64,000 nucleotides of DNA from Carya illinoinensis. Lineage: Eukaryota; Streptophyta; Magnoliopsida; Fagales; Juglandaceae. The notes beneath the pieces were generated by a model. That model saw only the letters and a program-made list of their open reading frames with translations. It had not been told where the DNA came from and made no database searches. The position numbers and the translations under genes were made by a program. This document shows positions 1 through 11,547 of the stretch, in pieces (the first letter of the stretch is position 1; each line of letters begins with the position of its first letter). The stretch covers positions 24,198,001 through 24,262,000 of the forward strand of contig NC_056757.1 of the NCBI RefSeq assembly GCF_018687715.1, in the 5' to 3' direction.

Positions 1-52
1 ATTCACTTTTTTTTTTTTCTCTGCCTCTAAAAAATAGATAATTCCTATTCGG

Positions 53-54
<2 letters not shown>

Positions 55-89
<35 letters not shown>
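55..89. repeat. (TA)n microsatellite
   Basis: Uninterrupted TA dinucleotide run of about 35 bp in AT-rich sequence. No gene is visible next to it. Confidence 0.95.
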
Positions 90-93
<4 letters not shown>

Positions 94-1230
94 GCTTTTT
101 CACTATTTATCAAAATATTGGTTGTGTGATGAAGAGGACAAAATATCACAAGGCCAATGTGATCTGTCAAACCCGACCCATCAAAAGATTACCACTAAAA
201 ACATGTGGGAATTAGTGACAAGCTGGAGTAGATAAAGAAAAAACAAATGTGATAAGAAGACAATAGGAGAAGGCACATGTCAAGGGAGAAGAGTGAAAAC
301 ATGAGAAAAAAAAGATAAAAGTCAGGCATGCAAGGAGATGAGGTGACGTAAAATCAAATTTCTCATCAACTATTAATAGAGACTTAAATAAAATACGACT
401 TCTTTTATACAATTCCTTCAGCTTTTTCAACCTTACAAAAGAGCACCAGAGAGAGGGTCATCTCCAGAAAATAAGTTTATGACCTCTATTGTACAGAAAA
501 AAATAAGAGACTATAAAAAATTGTAAAATATTCATATTATAGTAGATTTGTCTTTCAAATAACTCATAGACGTAGACCCTATATTGAATCACATAAATTT
601 ATGTGTCTATCTCTATTTATATTTTTTGTACTTATTATCCATTTACTACTATGGATATACATATAGATACCGAACAACTATTTCAGACCACGCGGGAGCT
701 CCAAACCATATTGATTGAGGCCCGTGTCGTCACCAAGAGTCGCAAATGGCTCTCATCTCCCATTCCATTCTATTGTGTGATTTTTTAGCATTAACAAGTG
801 ATGCATCAAAAATTCATTTAATTGTACATGCATTCTATTTTATTTTCCTTGCCTAAATCACGTACAGATCAGCAACGTCTAAAGATACTGAATTTTAAAT
901 TTTTTGACATTTTTATGTTAAGTACTTACGTATGGCCGTACGCACGTTTTTATTGAGTTTGCACAAAAGAACTCCAAAGGTTATAATCATTAAGCTATTT
1001 TATTTGTTTGCTATTACCCTATTTTGATGTTCATTGTCTCATCTCATGTGCTAATTATTTTGTTAGATCTACTTATATATATAATAACTTCATGATATTG
1101 GATTAAGTTTCGATGAATGCTATATATCTTTGAGCTTCTGATGATGAGTTGGCATTGTAAGCTTTTCAAAAAGAGAAATGTTTATGCACAGTATGCGTGC
1201 CTTTTTTTTTTAATTTTTATTTAAGTTTAA
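90..1230. other. AT-rich intergenic sequence
   Basis: No coding frame here resembles a protein family I know. The only open frames are short and AT-driven. A slightly GC-richer patch near 680-770 has no recognisable product. Confidence 0.6.
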
Positions 1231-1596
1231 GGTCTCATTTGGTTATATAGATGAGTAGGATAAGATGACTAAAAACTTGTGAATAATAGTGAAATAACTT
1301 ATAAATAGCATGAAATGTTTTTAATTAAGATTTTTATGAGATTTTGAGAAATAATAGATAAAAAGTTGAATAAAAAAATTAAAAAGTTAAAACAGCGTTA
1401 GAATATAATTTTTGTTTTAAGATTGAAAAAAATGAATTATTTGTCATGTTTTGATTAGAAGTTTGACAAATTAGTTGTAATGATTAGGTAATAACTAGAC
1501 GAAAAAATTAAAAGATATTTGTATTTAAATAGTATTTAAATGTTGAGATAAGATAAGATAAGAAAGTTTTAAAAATTAGTGAAACCAAACCTGGCC
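1231..1596. mobile_element. Tourist-like MITE (PIF/Harbinger type)
   Basis: Imperfect terminal inverted repeats begin GGTCTCATTTGGTT on the left. On the right the reverse complement begins GGCCAGGTTTGGTT. A 3-bp TAA flanks both sides (1228-1230 and 1597-1599), which suits the TWA target preference of PIF/Harbinger elements. The 366-bp interior is AT-rich, non-coding and contains GATAAGATAAGATAAG near the right end. The same terminal pattern recurs at 9272, 19632 and 50943, so this is one MITE family. The call rests on ends and TSD, not on a transposase. Confidence 0.65.
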
Positions 1597-1599
1597 TAA

Positions 1600-2294
1600 A
1601 TCTTAAATAGGATGCTGAAAAATGCAACTTAAAAGTTTTTTCTCTTAACTAGCTAGAAAGAACAAACTAAAGAATCTATTTCTGGAGCATTTTGCAAATT
1701 AAGGGCATATTGTCTTGAAAATTATACTAACTAGTCCCAGAATATGATAATGACATGAATATTAATTGAAAAACAGTAATATTATATATATACATGAATA
1801 TTAATTAAATAAAAAACAATAATATTAAATAAATAATTTGTTTTTTATTTCTAGTAATGTCCTTCAAACTTAAAGTGGGAAACTCTAAAATCAGGAAATT
1901 GCCAACAGTAAACCAAATTGGGCCCAGAATGGGCCGAAAGGAGTCCTTGGTCACAAACAAGACCAATAACAATAGGCCACAAAGTGGTTTCAGACCTCAA
2001 ACCATACTCACAATAGATGTTCAAAATCATGTAAGTTGAGAAAGAACTAATGATAAAAGGTCAATTCAGTTAAACCTCAAACAATATGTCGTTTAGACCA
2101 TAGAAGGGGTATCAAGTTATCAACTAGTGCTGAGTGAAGTGTGTGGCAATTGGTGGAGACATGTAGATTTTGGATAGAAAATGATTGAACAATGGTGAAA
2201 ATTCGGCGAGAGAGTTGGAGCCATAAGAGAGAATAAATCAAGCGAATTATTTCACGAAACTAGTTACTTAGCATTGAGCCTGGTGTTGGTAGCA
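1600..2294. other. Intergenic sequence, probably internal part of an old LTR element
   Basis: No coding frame is recognisable. On the minus strand this stretch directly follows the primer-binding-like site at 2295-2307, so it is probably the decayed internal leader of the LTR element described at 2308. No gag domain could be seen. Confidence 0.35.
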
Positions 2295-2307
2295 GACTCT
2301 AATATCA

Positions 2308-2596
2308 TGATAGAATTAATTTAGTTTATAATAAATATTGAAATGGAAAAGAAAAGAATGAGAATCGATCAAATTTTGATGGCCATATTTTTATTAATCT
2401 TTTTTAATTGAATACAAAGCATAGATTTCTATTTATAGAAAAATTACATGGAAATGAAATAAGATAAAGTATTTGATAATTATGAAAATAAAATCTCTCT
2501 TTTAGGATAATAATCAAGTGATCAAATTCTTGATTTAATATAATCTCTAATCAACTCCATGTGAACAATTAAATCTATATCAACTAATAGATAAAA
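2308..2596 (-). mobile_element. LTR fragment with primer-binding-like site (minus strand)
   Basis: Read on the minus strand, the sequence carries a TATA-like CTATAAATAG (about 2430-2440) and ends in CTATCA at 2308. Next comes TGATATTAGAGTC (2307-2295), which resembles the initiator tRNA-Met primer-binding site TGGTATCAGAGTC. This is the expected right half of a Copia-type LTR and its junction. The LTR is interrupted at 2597 by the LINE; its other half should resume at 8267. The LTR 5' end was not located and no second LTR is in the window. Confidence 0.45.
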
Positions 2597-2684
2597 AAAA
2601 TCTCCTCTCTATTTTCTCTCTGGAAATAGAGGTGGTGAAAAGCAGTTACAACTAACTGCAGGGGAAAGTGAGTGTAAGGTAGCT

Positions 2685-3407
2685 ATGGTAGAGTCCGCTG
2701 TTGGCGGGATGAAGAGCTTGGAAGATCAGTGGAAGAAGCTAAAACTATCAAAGGATGATAGAGTAGTTGTCAATGTTGGTAAGGAGGCTAAGGAGGAAGT
2801 TTGGGCACAAGGTGAGCGTAGCCTAGTTGGGAAGATCTGTCTAGAGAGGCTGATTAGTAAGGAAGTTTTATCAGACACGATGAATAAGATCTGGCGTATC
2901 AGTAAGCCAGCTGAATTCCAAGAGGTATGTGATAACAAGTTTCTGATCAATTTTCACTTTGTGGCTGATAAGCAGCGAGTTATAGATGGCAAGTCATGGT
3001 TATTTGATAACCATTTGTTTGTACTCAAGGTGTTTGATACTTTTGCTTAGCCGAATGAATGGTGCTTTGATTATGAGTTGTTCTTGATCCAGATCCACAA
3101 TTTGCCTATGTTTTGCATGACTAAGGAGAAGGGATGCTTGATTGGTGAATCCTTAGGAAGATTAATAAAGATGGATATACCTGCGAATGGTATAGGTTGG
3201 GGGGAATTTTTGTTGGTCAAAGTGGAAATTCCATTGAAGAGGGCTGTCGTTCAGGGTAGACGGATTAAGGTGAATAAACAGAATGTGTTGGCTAGACTTA
3301 AGTATGAAAAAATGTCTCGGTTGTGTTTCCAATGTGGTTGGTTGACTCATGGGGAGAAGGGGTGTATGCAAGGAGGTGAAGGGTTAGGGAATGGAAAGCC
3401 TTCTTAG
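2685..3407 (+). pseudogene. LINE ORF1 (gag-like) with DUF4283 and zinc knuckle, broken
   Basis: The frame starts MVESAVGGMKSLEDQW and continues through a DUF4283-like region (GKSWLFDNHLFVLKVFD). It is cut by one in-frame TAG at 3048-3050 and resumes in the same frame with PNEWCFDYEL. The knuckle CFQCGWLTHGEKGC fits C-X2-C-X4-H-X4-C (about 3328-3370). A stop follows at 3405-3407. In intact relatives ORF1 binds the LINE RNA. The Lys/Glu-rich frame that follows (about 3682-4053) is probably the charged C-terminal half of ORF1, shifted by indels. Confidence 0.85.
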
Positions 3408-4067
3408 GAACAATTTGGCATATGGCTTAGAGCTTATGGGGGACTTAAAAGAAAAAATTATAAGAAAGTAGAGGAAAAGCAGTCATGGAGGAGAAAAACA
3501 AATAATGGTGATATGAGTTGGGAGAGGAGAGTGCTTTTCATGAAGCTACTGGGGAATGGAAAGGCTCTTTTGAGTCTAAAGAAGGGGAGTCAACTGAGAT
3601 GAAAAGGAAGGAGAGTCAACAGAGGTGAAAAGTAAGAGGTGTGAGAGGGCAAGGGATTAGGGTGATAGTGGAAGGGAGTTAGTGTTGGAGAAGGAACTAG
3701 AAGGGGGAGAGGAGAAAATTGCTAACATGAGAAGTGGGGAAGAGCAAATTGGGATAGAAGAAGAGGCTAATGAGGTGAAAGGGAAGGAATCCATAAGATG
3801 TAAGGAGGGGGCATTAATTGAGGATTGCGGGGGAACTATGGAAGAAAAGACTAAAGGCAAGAAGACTTGGAAAAAGAGAGCAAGAAAAATGGTTAAACCA
3901 AAAGGTCAAGGGATAATTATAAGGAAAAAGAAGAGGTTGCCTAGAAGGGAGGGGAAGGAGCTGGTTGAAAGTGGAGAAAAGAAAGTTAAGAAACTAAGGA
4001 TGGAAGGTGGAGAAGTTGAAGGTACAATTGTAGTGGCAGGAGCTGCAAGGTAGCCCTGCCAGGATCA

Positions 4068-4810
4068 ATGAGGGCCCTGAGTTGGAACTACCAAGGGTTT
4101 GGCAACCCTTGGACAGTTCAGTTCCTTTGTAAAATTGCAAAAGAAAAGTTGCCAAACTTTATCTTCATTATGGAGACAAAGTTGAAATCAAAGAAAGTTG
4201 AAGTTGTGCAAAAGAAATTGGGATTTGAGTGTTGTATGGTGGTGGAACCGTGAGAATAAAGTGGAGGTTTGGTGATGATGTGGAAGGATGTGGAGGGGGT
4301 TGAATTGTGGAACTACTCACAGTGGTATATTAGTCTATGGATGAAGTATAAAGGGGAGAGTTCTAAGTGGCTTTTGAATGGTTTTTATCAGCATCCAGAG
4401 GCTGCTAAGAGGAAGAGTTCTTGAGAGCTTATACAAATCTTAAAACCTTCAACTGAGGTGGGTTAGTGTGTTCTAGGAAATTTTAATGAGATAGTATCTC
4501 CAGGAGCGAAATGGGGGGAAATGAAAAGAGGGAGGGGCAAATGGAGGATTTTAGAGATGCTTTATCTAATGGGGGATTAAGTGATCTTGGGTGGAGGGGC
4601 ATTAAATATATATGGAGTATTGGTCATGCTGATGATTCTTTTGTTAAAGAAATGCTTGATCAAGCTACTACTAATCAAGCTTGGAGAAGATTTTTTAATA
4701 AAGTAGAAGTGGAAACTGTGGCAGCTTGGTGTTTTGACCATCTAACTATTTTGCTTACATATTCAAGGGATAGTTTTACTCTTGAGAGAAGTAAGAGAAT
4801 ATTTTGATAT
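4068..4810 (+). pseudogene. LINE ORF2 endonuclease domain, broken
   Basis: ORF2 opens with MRALSWNYQGFGNPWTV, matching the start of plant L1 endonucleases (consensus about SWNCRGLGNP). METKL follows, where the catalytic Glu sits. After stops near 4251, NGFYQHPEAAKR, LGNFNEI (normally GDFNE) and FDHLTILL (normally SDH.PI) are recognisable. The domain would nick target DNA. The D of GDFN is lost, and several stops and one or more shifts intervene, so it is inactive. Confidence 0.85.
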
Positions 4811-4813
4811 GAA

Positions 4814-6620
4814 ATGAGTAGGGACAAGGACGAGGAGTGTGGGGAAATAGTGAAAGGAGTGTGGCAGAGGTATGGGATGGAGGGGAGATGTATTATGTCA
4901 AAGGTTCAAAGCAAGCTTAATTCATGTCGACAAGCTCTAGGTTTATGGGTTTCAAAGAAGTTTTCAAGGAGAGGGGCAAAGCTTAAGTCCTTGTCTGGTA
5001 AACTCAAAGAACTAAAAGCAGTAGACGAGCCTAAAAATATTACTGAAATTAAGAGGGTAAGCAGTAAGTTAAATGAGTTGCTAAAACAAGAGAATGTTTG
5101 GGGGCAGCAGAGAGCTAAGGCTCATTGGTTGCAACAAGGGAATCGTAATACAAAATTCTTTCATACTTGTGCAAGCCAGAGAAAGAAAAAGAATACCATA
5201 TCTGAGGTTTCTAATTCCCAATGGTGCTTAATAAGGGAGCAGGCAGATATTGAGGTAGCTTTTAAAGAGTATTTTTCTGAAGTCTATACTACCAATAACC
5301 CTTCTTAAGCTAATATAGAGAGGTGCATTGAAGATATTGAGCCAAAAATCTCTAATGATATGAGGAGAGATATGGAAGGGACTTTCAGAAGGGAAAAAGT
5401 GAATGTAGCTCTTAAGCAAACGTCACCTTGGAAATCCTCTAGCCTGATGGCTTTAGGGTTGGCTTTTTTCTGAAGCATTGGGGGGTTATTGGGAATGATA
5501 TTGGTTATGCAGTTTTGGAATTTCTAAATGAGGGATCTATGATGGCAGACCTAAATCACACTCATATAGCTTTGATACCAAAGGTGAAGGAGCCTAAGAT
5601 AGTGATGGAATTTAGACCAATTAGTTTATGCAATATCTTGTACAAACTAATTTCAATGGTCCTTGCTAATCTAGTCAAAAAGGTTCTACATACTGCTATT
5701 TCACAGAACCAAAGTGCTTTTATTTCTAATAGACTCATTACTAACAACATTATGGTTGCTTTTGAGTTGCTTCACTCAATGGAGTCCAACCAAAAAGGAA
5801 AGACATGTAATATGGTTGTGAAAATTGATATGTATAAGGTATACGATCGTGTTGAATGATCTTTCTTGCAAGCTATGTTGATTAGGTTGGGGTTTGGGGT
5901 GAAGATAACTAAGCTACTAATGTTGTGTGTCCAATCAGTAAGCTACTCGGTGGTTGTGAATGGGAGGCCAGGGCAGAAATGTTTTCCTTTGAGAGGGTTG
6001 AGGCAAGGTGATCCACTATCCCCCTACTTGTTCCTTATTTGTGTAGAAGGAATAAGTCAAATGTTTATGAGGGCTAAAAGGGAATGTGTGATAAGGGGAG
6101 TAGTTGTAGTAAGGGGAGGGTTAAGGGTCAATCATCTGCTTTTTACAGATGATTGTGTGATCTTTGGAAGGGCTACTTTAGAGGAGTGGAGATGTATGTA
6201 TGCTATACTTGAATGCTATGAGAAGGCCTAGGGTCACAAACTCAATAAGCACAAGACCTCCATTTATTTTAGTAAAAATACAAAAGAGAATATAAGGAGA
6301 GAAATTTACAAGGAGGCTAAATCCTATATTTGTGATAGATATGAGAAATACCTTGGTTTGCCTGCCATTGTAGGTAGATCAATATACAATGCTCTAAGGA
6401 GACTGAAAGAGAGGTTTTGGAAAAGGATTCAGAATTGGAAAAATGGCTTTTTCTCAAAAGCTAGGAAAGAAATTGTGATCAAGGCTGTTTTACAAGCCAT
6501 TCCTACATATATGATGAGTGTCTTCAAACTGCCTCAGAGATTGTATGGTGAGATTAAGCAACTCTTCTCTATGTTATGGTGGTCTCAATATAAAAATGAT
6601 AATGGGATTCGTTAGTGGAA
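4814..6620 (+). pseudogene. LINE ORF2 reverse transcriptase domain, broken
   Basis: The linker AHWLQQGNRNTKFFHTCASQ (about 5120-5180) is the usual bridge before the RT. The RT is seen as IALIPKVKEPKIVMEFRPIS and NILYKLISMVLAN (5560-5670), NQSAFISNRLITNNIMVAFE (5710-5770), the motif-A remnant VKIDMYKVYDRVE (5818-5857), LRQGDPLSPYLFLICVEG (6000-6050) and the catalytic FTDD (6144-6155; usually FADD). The thumb/connection part continues to about 6615. Stops at about 5307, 5857 and 6229 break it. Known role: copies LINE RNA at the nicked target. Confidence 0.9.
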
Positions 6621-7661
6621 GTAGAGCAGGATGGGGCAGAGTAAATTGGGTGGTGGGTTGGGTTTTAGGCAATTAGAAGATTTCAACTTGGCTATGTTAG
6701 CCAAGGAGAAAGTTGAAGGACCCTACTTCTTTAGTGAAAAAAATTTTTAAAGATAAATATATAAAAAATTTCCCTTTCCTTGAAGCTCCTTTGGGTAAAT
6801 CCCCTTCCTTTATTTGGAGGAGTGTATGGTCTGCATTAGGAGTGATAAGGAGAGGTATGAGGTGGAGGGTTGGGAATGGAAAAAATATTAGAATGGGGAC
6901 AAAAATGGTTGCCTAAACCTGTTACTGGATGTGTGCAGTCTCAAGTGAAAATTTTCCAGGCTAAGGATCGAGTGTGCAAGCTAATTGATGAGGCTAGTAG
7001 AGGATGAAAAGTGGGTTTGGTGAGACAAATTTTTGATGAGGATGAAACTGAATTGATACTAACTTTACTTATTAGTCCTATGGGAGCAAGATAGATTAAT
7101 TTGAAAACCTTCAAAAGATGGAAAGTACTCAGTGATAAGTGCTTATCATATGGAGCAGCAAGTTAGGAGGCAAAGGGGTGGGAGACCTCAGGGTATGGCA
7201 GAAAAGAAGTCATATGGAAGCAAATTTGGAAGCTAGGGGTTGCAGGTGCAGTTAAACATTTCTTGTGGAGACTAGCTAATAACATTTTGCCTACTATGAA
7301 GAACTTGGGTCAAAGGAGGGTGGTGGAGGATGCAAAGTGTCTTATCTATTTGACAAATGAGGAATCGATGATGCATGCTATTTGGTGGTGCCATGCGACT
7401 ACTGATGTTTGGGCTAAGATTGGCAGCCCAGTATAGAAAATAAGGGTCGGAGTGACAACGTTTTTTCACCTATGGGGGGAATTGTACAATGAACTCTCTG
7501 CTAATAATATTGAGAAAATGATAATGATTATGAGGAACATATGGCATAGAAGAAACAAATTTGTGTTTGACAAAAAATTCTTAACTCTTGCTAGTGTTGT
7601 ATAGCTTTCATTTGCAGGATATGAAAACTTTAAGAAGGCTCAAGGGCTGCTAAGGGGTGAG

Positions 7662-8221
7662 ATGAACCAAGTTGCTATCCAGCCAGCTATGAGTGGAGGT
7701 AAGGGGTGGAGGAAACCTAGGGGTTTAATGCTGAAGGCCAATTTTGATGCTGCTATTAATGTGTCTTCTCATAGATTGAGAATTGGTGTGGTAATCAGAG
7801 ATTGTGAGGGTGAAGGTTTTGCTACAAAATATTCTGTTAAGGTGTTAAGTGGTTGTGTTTTTACTGCAGAATGTTTTGCTTTTTGGGAAGTTATGGTGTG
7901 TTGTGTGAAGATCAAGGGCTATGGAATGTTATGTTTGAAGGGGAAGCGAAGGGAGTTATTGATGTTGTGATTAAGGAAGAAAGGGATGACTCCAGTTCTA
8001 GTCATTTGGTGGAAGTCTTGCAGGAGAAACTTAAATGCTATTCTAGGTGGGAGGTGGATTTCACTCATTGTGAGGGCAACAAGGTTGCTGATCACCAATT
8101 AGCTAAAATGGCATTACATTGTGAGGAAGACTTGTATTGGATGGAGGAAGGTCCTAAGATAATTGCTACTCAGTTGAATATAGATAAAATGTATATTGTA
8201 TCTGATACAAGTTCAATATGA
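7662..8221 (+). pseudogene. LINE ORF2 C-terminal RNase H-like domain, frameshifted
   Basis: LKANFDAAIN and GVVIRDCEGEGF (7725-7825) match the first strand of plant LINE RNase H domains (normally KVNFDGA ... GVVIRDS.G). The expected alternative frame takes over near 7850 and reaches VDFTHCEGNKVADHQLAKMA (8056-8115), close to the usual V.R..N..AH.LAK.A ending. The stop is at 8219-8221. A single frameshift separates the two halves. Upstream, 6620-7660 holds zf-RVT-like and connector remnants with many stops. Confidence 0.8.
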
Positions 8222-8266
8222 ATAAAATGAGGGTTTTTTCAAAAAAAATAATAATAATAGATAAAA

Positions 8267-9268
8267 CAATTATCTTCAAGGTGTTGTAATTAGACTTATG
8301 TTATTTTTTTCTTACATTCTAAAACACTAGAACATGGAAAAAAAAAAAAGTTTAAAAAATAGGTCTCCCTCTATCTTTCTTAAAACCCTTTCTCCCCCTT
8401 CTCTATAAAAGACCAAAAGCCCTAATTGATTTTCTGCCTAGGGAGAGGGATTAGATGCACTTGCCTCATCTCATTCTCCTCTAAGGTACAACTTTTTCCT
8501 TATTCTTTGCTAATTTTTCTTTATTTTCTCCTTAGCTAGGTTGGCAAATGATAGATTTATTGCCCTCTAACCACTTAAAGACATCACGCGTCACACCACA
8601 TAAGGCCTTAGGTGCAAACCCACAAAAGAGCCATGAACTGCAATCATTCGACTAGTGCTTGAGGCTCATGTGCCTCCATGATTCTAGCACTTTGATAACT
8701 ACACATCACATGCGGCATCAACAAGTTCTTTAGCCTCACATCTTTAAGATGCATCGTATCTCACTCCATTATTGCCGACCTGTGGACCTTATGCACCAAG
8801 ATAGTCACTGATCTACTTTGGATGCCATCGAGGATCATGTTTTTTCAGCTCTAGCTATCCAACTGTGTTCCTACTATCCCTGAAAGAGAACACTGAGGTA
8901 GTGGATGTGGAGATTTCCTACAAAACACACCAAAATAAACAAATGCATTGTCTTTTTATTGATCGAGGTTTCAAGGCACAATCGATCGACCTACAAGTTG
9001 GATCAAAACAAAAAGCCTATGGTGATCGCCTCCTTAGCTCTACTAAGGAATATGGGTCAAAACTTATGGTCATTGTCCCTTTATTTTTAATTTATATTTG
9101 CAGTCAAAAGGTGTGCAAACATTTCGCACTTCTTTCAAAAAAAGTGAGTAAATATAAGACTTATATAGAAAAACTAATTTTTTAATGGTAGATTCCACTC
9201 TTTTTCACAATGAATAATATATAGTCCTTGCACAGGCTGTGATTATTTTTAGCATTACTCTTTTTAAT
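8267..9268. other. Intergenic sequence after the LINE
   Basis: The first part may be the rest of the LTR split by the LINE. A CT-rich stretch near 8370-8500 and a Cys/His-poor open stretch at 8865-9185 do not resemble known proteins. I see no gene here. Confidence 0.4.
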
Positions 9269-9869
9269 TTAGGTCTTGCTTGGATAGTCAGATGAGAAGA
9301 AATGAGATATTCTATAAATAGTAGTGAGATTTTTTAGATAAGATGAGATGAGTTAGTTTATAAAAGTCTGTGTGTTTGGATGTAGAAGTGAGATGAGATC
9401 ATTTTAACTTGTAATTGAGATTTGGTAAAGTAGTGGGTTCACTAATTATTAAAAGGTATTTGTAATGATTGAATTTTATTTATGAATATATTCTCATTAA
9501 CTAATATCAATTATTAAATAAAATACTTATAAATATATTAAAATCACAAAATTAAACTTTTTATTTATTCATTTATATAATTCAATAATTCTCAAAAATA
9601 TCAATTTTTTTTTATAAAACTGGGTTGGCTCAAATTCCCACCTAAATGATAAACCCTAAAAAGCAAAAGCCTAACAAAGATTTTTCATCACCCTCTCGTT
9701 TCAGTTTGTCAAAATGTATCCTGGATCTCTTTTACAACTAATTTACTATTCATTTTCAAACAACCAATAAAATCATACCACTCTATTAAAAATAGATTTT
9801 AATATTATAAATTTACCTTCTATTTCACGTAGAGTTGTTAAATAATTGTAAAATATTTGTAAGGTTATC

Positions 9870-9925
9870 ATTATCGTTGCCAAAAACCCTACTGTTATCA
9901 TTATCCTTGCCAAAAACCCTACCTA
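9870..9925. repeat. Short tandem duplication
   Basis: A unit of about 31 bp containing GTTATCATTATC and TTGCCAAAAACCCTAC occurs twice in a row with one obvious difference. It lies just upstream of the NSN1-like exon 1, probably in its old 5' leader. Confidence 0.8.
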
Positions 9926-9985
9926 CTCCATCAGAGGAAGGCTACCTTTGTCTCTATGAATTCCAACCTCGCACAAGAAGCAAAG

Positions 9986-10345
9986 ATGGTGAAGAAGAGC
10001 AAAAGTAAGCAAAGACCCTTTTCCCCTTCGACAATCAAATCTTTAAAATCCTTTCCTTATCTTTTGTTGCTTATTTTTCGTCATTAATGTTGTTTTTCCT
10101 TTTTTTCAGAGCAAAACCAAGATAGTACCATTGAAGCATAAGCACAAGGTCATAAGGAATTTGGAGGAGCACTACAAGAAGAAGGCCAAGAAACTTGGCC
10201 TTATGCGAAAGTAGAAGTCTGATAAGGACCCGAGCATCCCCAACCACTAGCCCTTCAAGGAATAGGAGCTCAAAGCACCTGAGCTCTCAAGGAAGTGAGC
10301 ATAATGGAGAGAGGCACAAGGGGAGAAAAGCAACTAGATTGAATG
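9986..10345 (+). pseudogene. 5' fragment of a nucleostemin-like GTPase gene (NSN1-like)
   Basis: ATG at 9986 begins MVKKSKSK, followed by a GT donor (GTAAGC at about 10005) and an intron ending in a pyrimidine-rich TTTTTTCAG (about 10110). The next exon reads KTKIVPLKHKHKVIRNLEEH, then YKKKAKKLGL, KDPSIP and, with stops, PFKE and ELKAPE. This matches the basic N-terminal region of plant nucleostemin-like NSN1, a nucleolar GTPase for ribosome assembly. At least four in-frame stops (after MRK, after IPNH, after PFKE, and later) break it. The GTPase domain is absent. It looks like a captured or duplicated piece, not a gene. Symbol left empty because only a fragment remains. Confidence 0.7.
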
Positions 10346-10566
10346 GTGGTTGTGGTCATCTTTTTTCTTTCCCCGATGGTAAATGTTATGGGACATGTCA
10401 GTTGCCCAACATGTTGTTCAATCAATAAATAGTAGTGAGATGTAATGAAATCAAGTAAGATGAAATAAATTTGTTTGGTTTACCGTTTGGATACACAAAC
10501 ACCCTCTCCCATACAAAACCATCTGATATGGTTTTGGTCTCATCTTAGGAACTAAATGGGGCCTTA

Positions 10567-11109
10567 CTCGCCCTCCCTCTAAGCAGTCACCACAGAATCA
10601 AGTCTCTCCTTATCTCTATTTGCACTCGACACAACCTCGAATGATACTGAGTTACTACATAGAACTAGGCTATACATAACTAATAAAAAATATCATATTA
10701 ATTTCTGCAATATTCTCATATACTCTTTCCCTATAAAGAAAAGAGAAACTTGTTTGCAATTGGCAGTGCGCAACTGGCACAGAGTCGGTGACGTGGGATG
10801 TCCATATGTTTTATTTAAATGGCCACGTTTCACTGCTTTGCAAACTTCAGATCAAAGGAGTCCCTGCAAAAGCCTAAACACTCACATCTAATGGAAGAAA
10901 CTAGGAGTTTTTGCAAATTTCTATATCATGTACCAACAATGGTAAAGGCAAGTTAGCACAAATGGAAGCCATGTCAATCTACAAAAAGAAAAGAAAAATA
11001 TAAAGAAAGAAAAGGAATTTTACGCCAATAAGAAAAAAAAAAATCAAATTCTAAGAAATAGGTTTTCCTGTTTAACTTTCAAAGAGCATCAAAAAGATAA
11101 AACTAGAGC

Positions 11110-11115
<6 letters not shown>
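10567..11115. other. Intergenic sequence
   Basis: Non-coding and AT-rich, with no recognised element. A GC-richer patch near 10750-10870 contains GTGACGTGGG (a G-box/ACGT-like core), but no gene start could be tied to it. Confidence 0.5.

Positions 11116-11161
<46 letters not shown>
11116..11161. repeat. (GA)n microsatellite
   Basis: About 22 GA repeats with no interruption, in intergenic DNA 50 bp before a TIR element. Confidence 0.95.
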
Positions 11162-11163
<2 letters not shown>

Positions 11164-11547
11164 CCATGTCTATTGTACTCACTTTTCACCACATGTTCTA
11201 CATCTACAACTAGGGGTGTAACGGTCCGGTTTGATTCAGTTTTAAAAAATTTTTAGAACCGAACCGGTTACATCAGTTTTGCATTTTTTAAAAATGATTC
11301 CGCATCTATTACTTTCATAAACCGATACTTCCAATTTTACCAGTTCTGATCTGGTTTTAATCAAGTGTCAATTTATATCATATATTAATATATCATAGTA
11401 TTATAGTGTTACTACTATAAATTATAATATTATGCTAATATCATAGTATGATACTAATATATATCATAGTATCATACTATACTAATATCATAGTATTAAT
11501 ACTAACATATTAAGTTAACTATATTATGCTATAACTCTTATAACATA

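Larger units (their letters stand above)
2597..8254 (+). mobile_element. Full-length but decayed LINE (L1-type non-LTR retrotransposon)
   Basis: The element contains, in order, a gag-like ORF1 with DUF4283-like and CCHC knuckle regions, an apurinic-type endonuclease, a reverse transcriptase and a C-terminal RNase H. It ends in an A/TAA-rich tail (8241-8254). A 12-bp direct repeat TAATAGATAAAA flanks it at 2585-2596 and 8255-8266, a good target-site duplication for target-primed integration. Length is about 5.66 kb, close to full length for plant L1s with an RNase H. Many stops and frameshifts in both ORFs show that it is dead. It landed in the older LTR at 2308. Confidence 0.9.
9272..10563. 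mobile_element. Harbinger-like TIR element carrying a captured gene fragment
   Basis: The left end GGTCTTGCTTGGATAGTC and the reverse complement of the right end, GGCCCCATTTAGTTCC, resemble each other and the MITE at 1231. TTA flanks both sides (9269-9271 and 10564-10566). The GATGAGATGAG-type arms near both ends fit the local MITE family. Between them lies the nucleostemin-like fragment. An alternative is that two separate MITEs happen to flank the fragment; the matching TSD favours a single 1.29-kb element. Confidence 0.45.
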
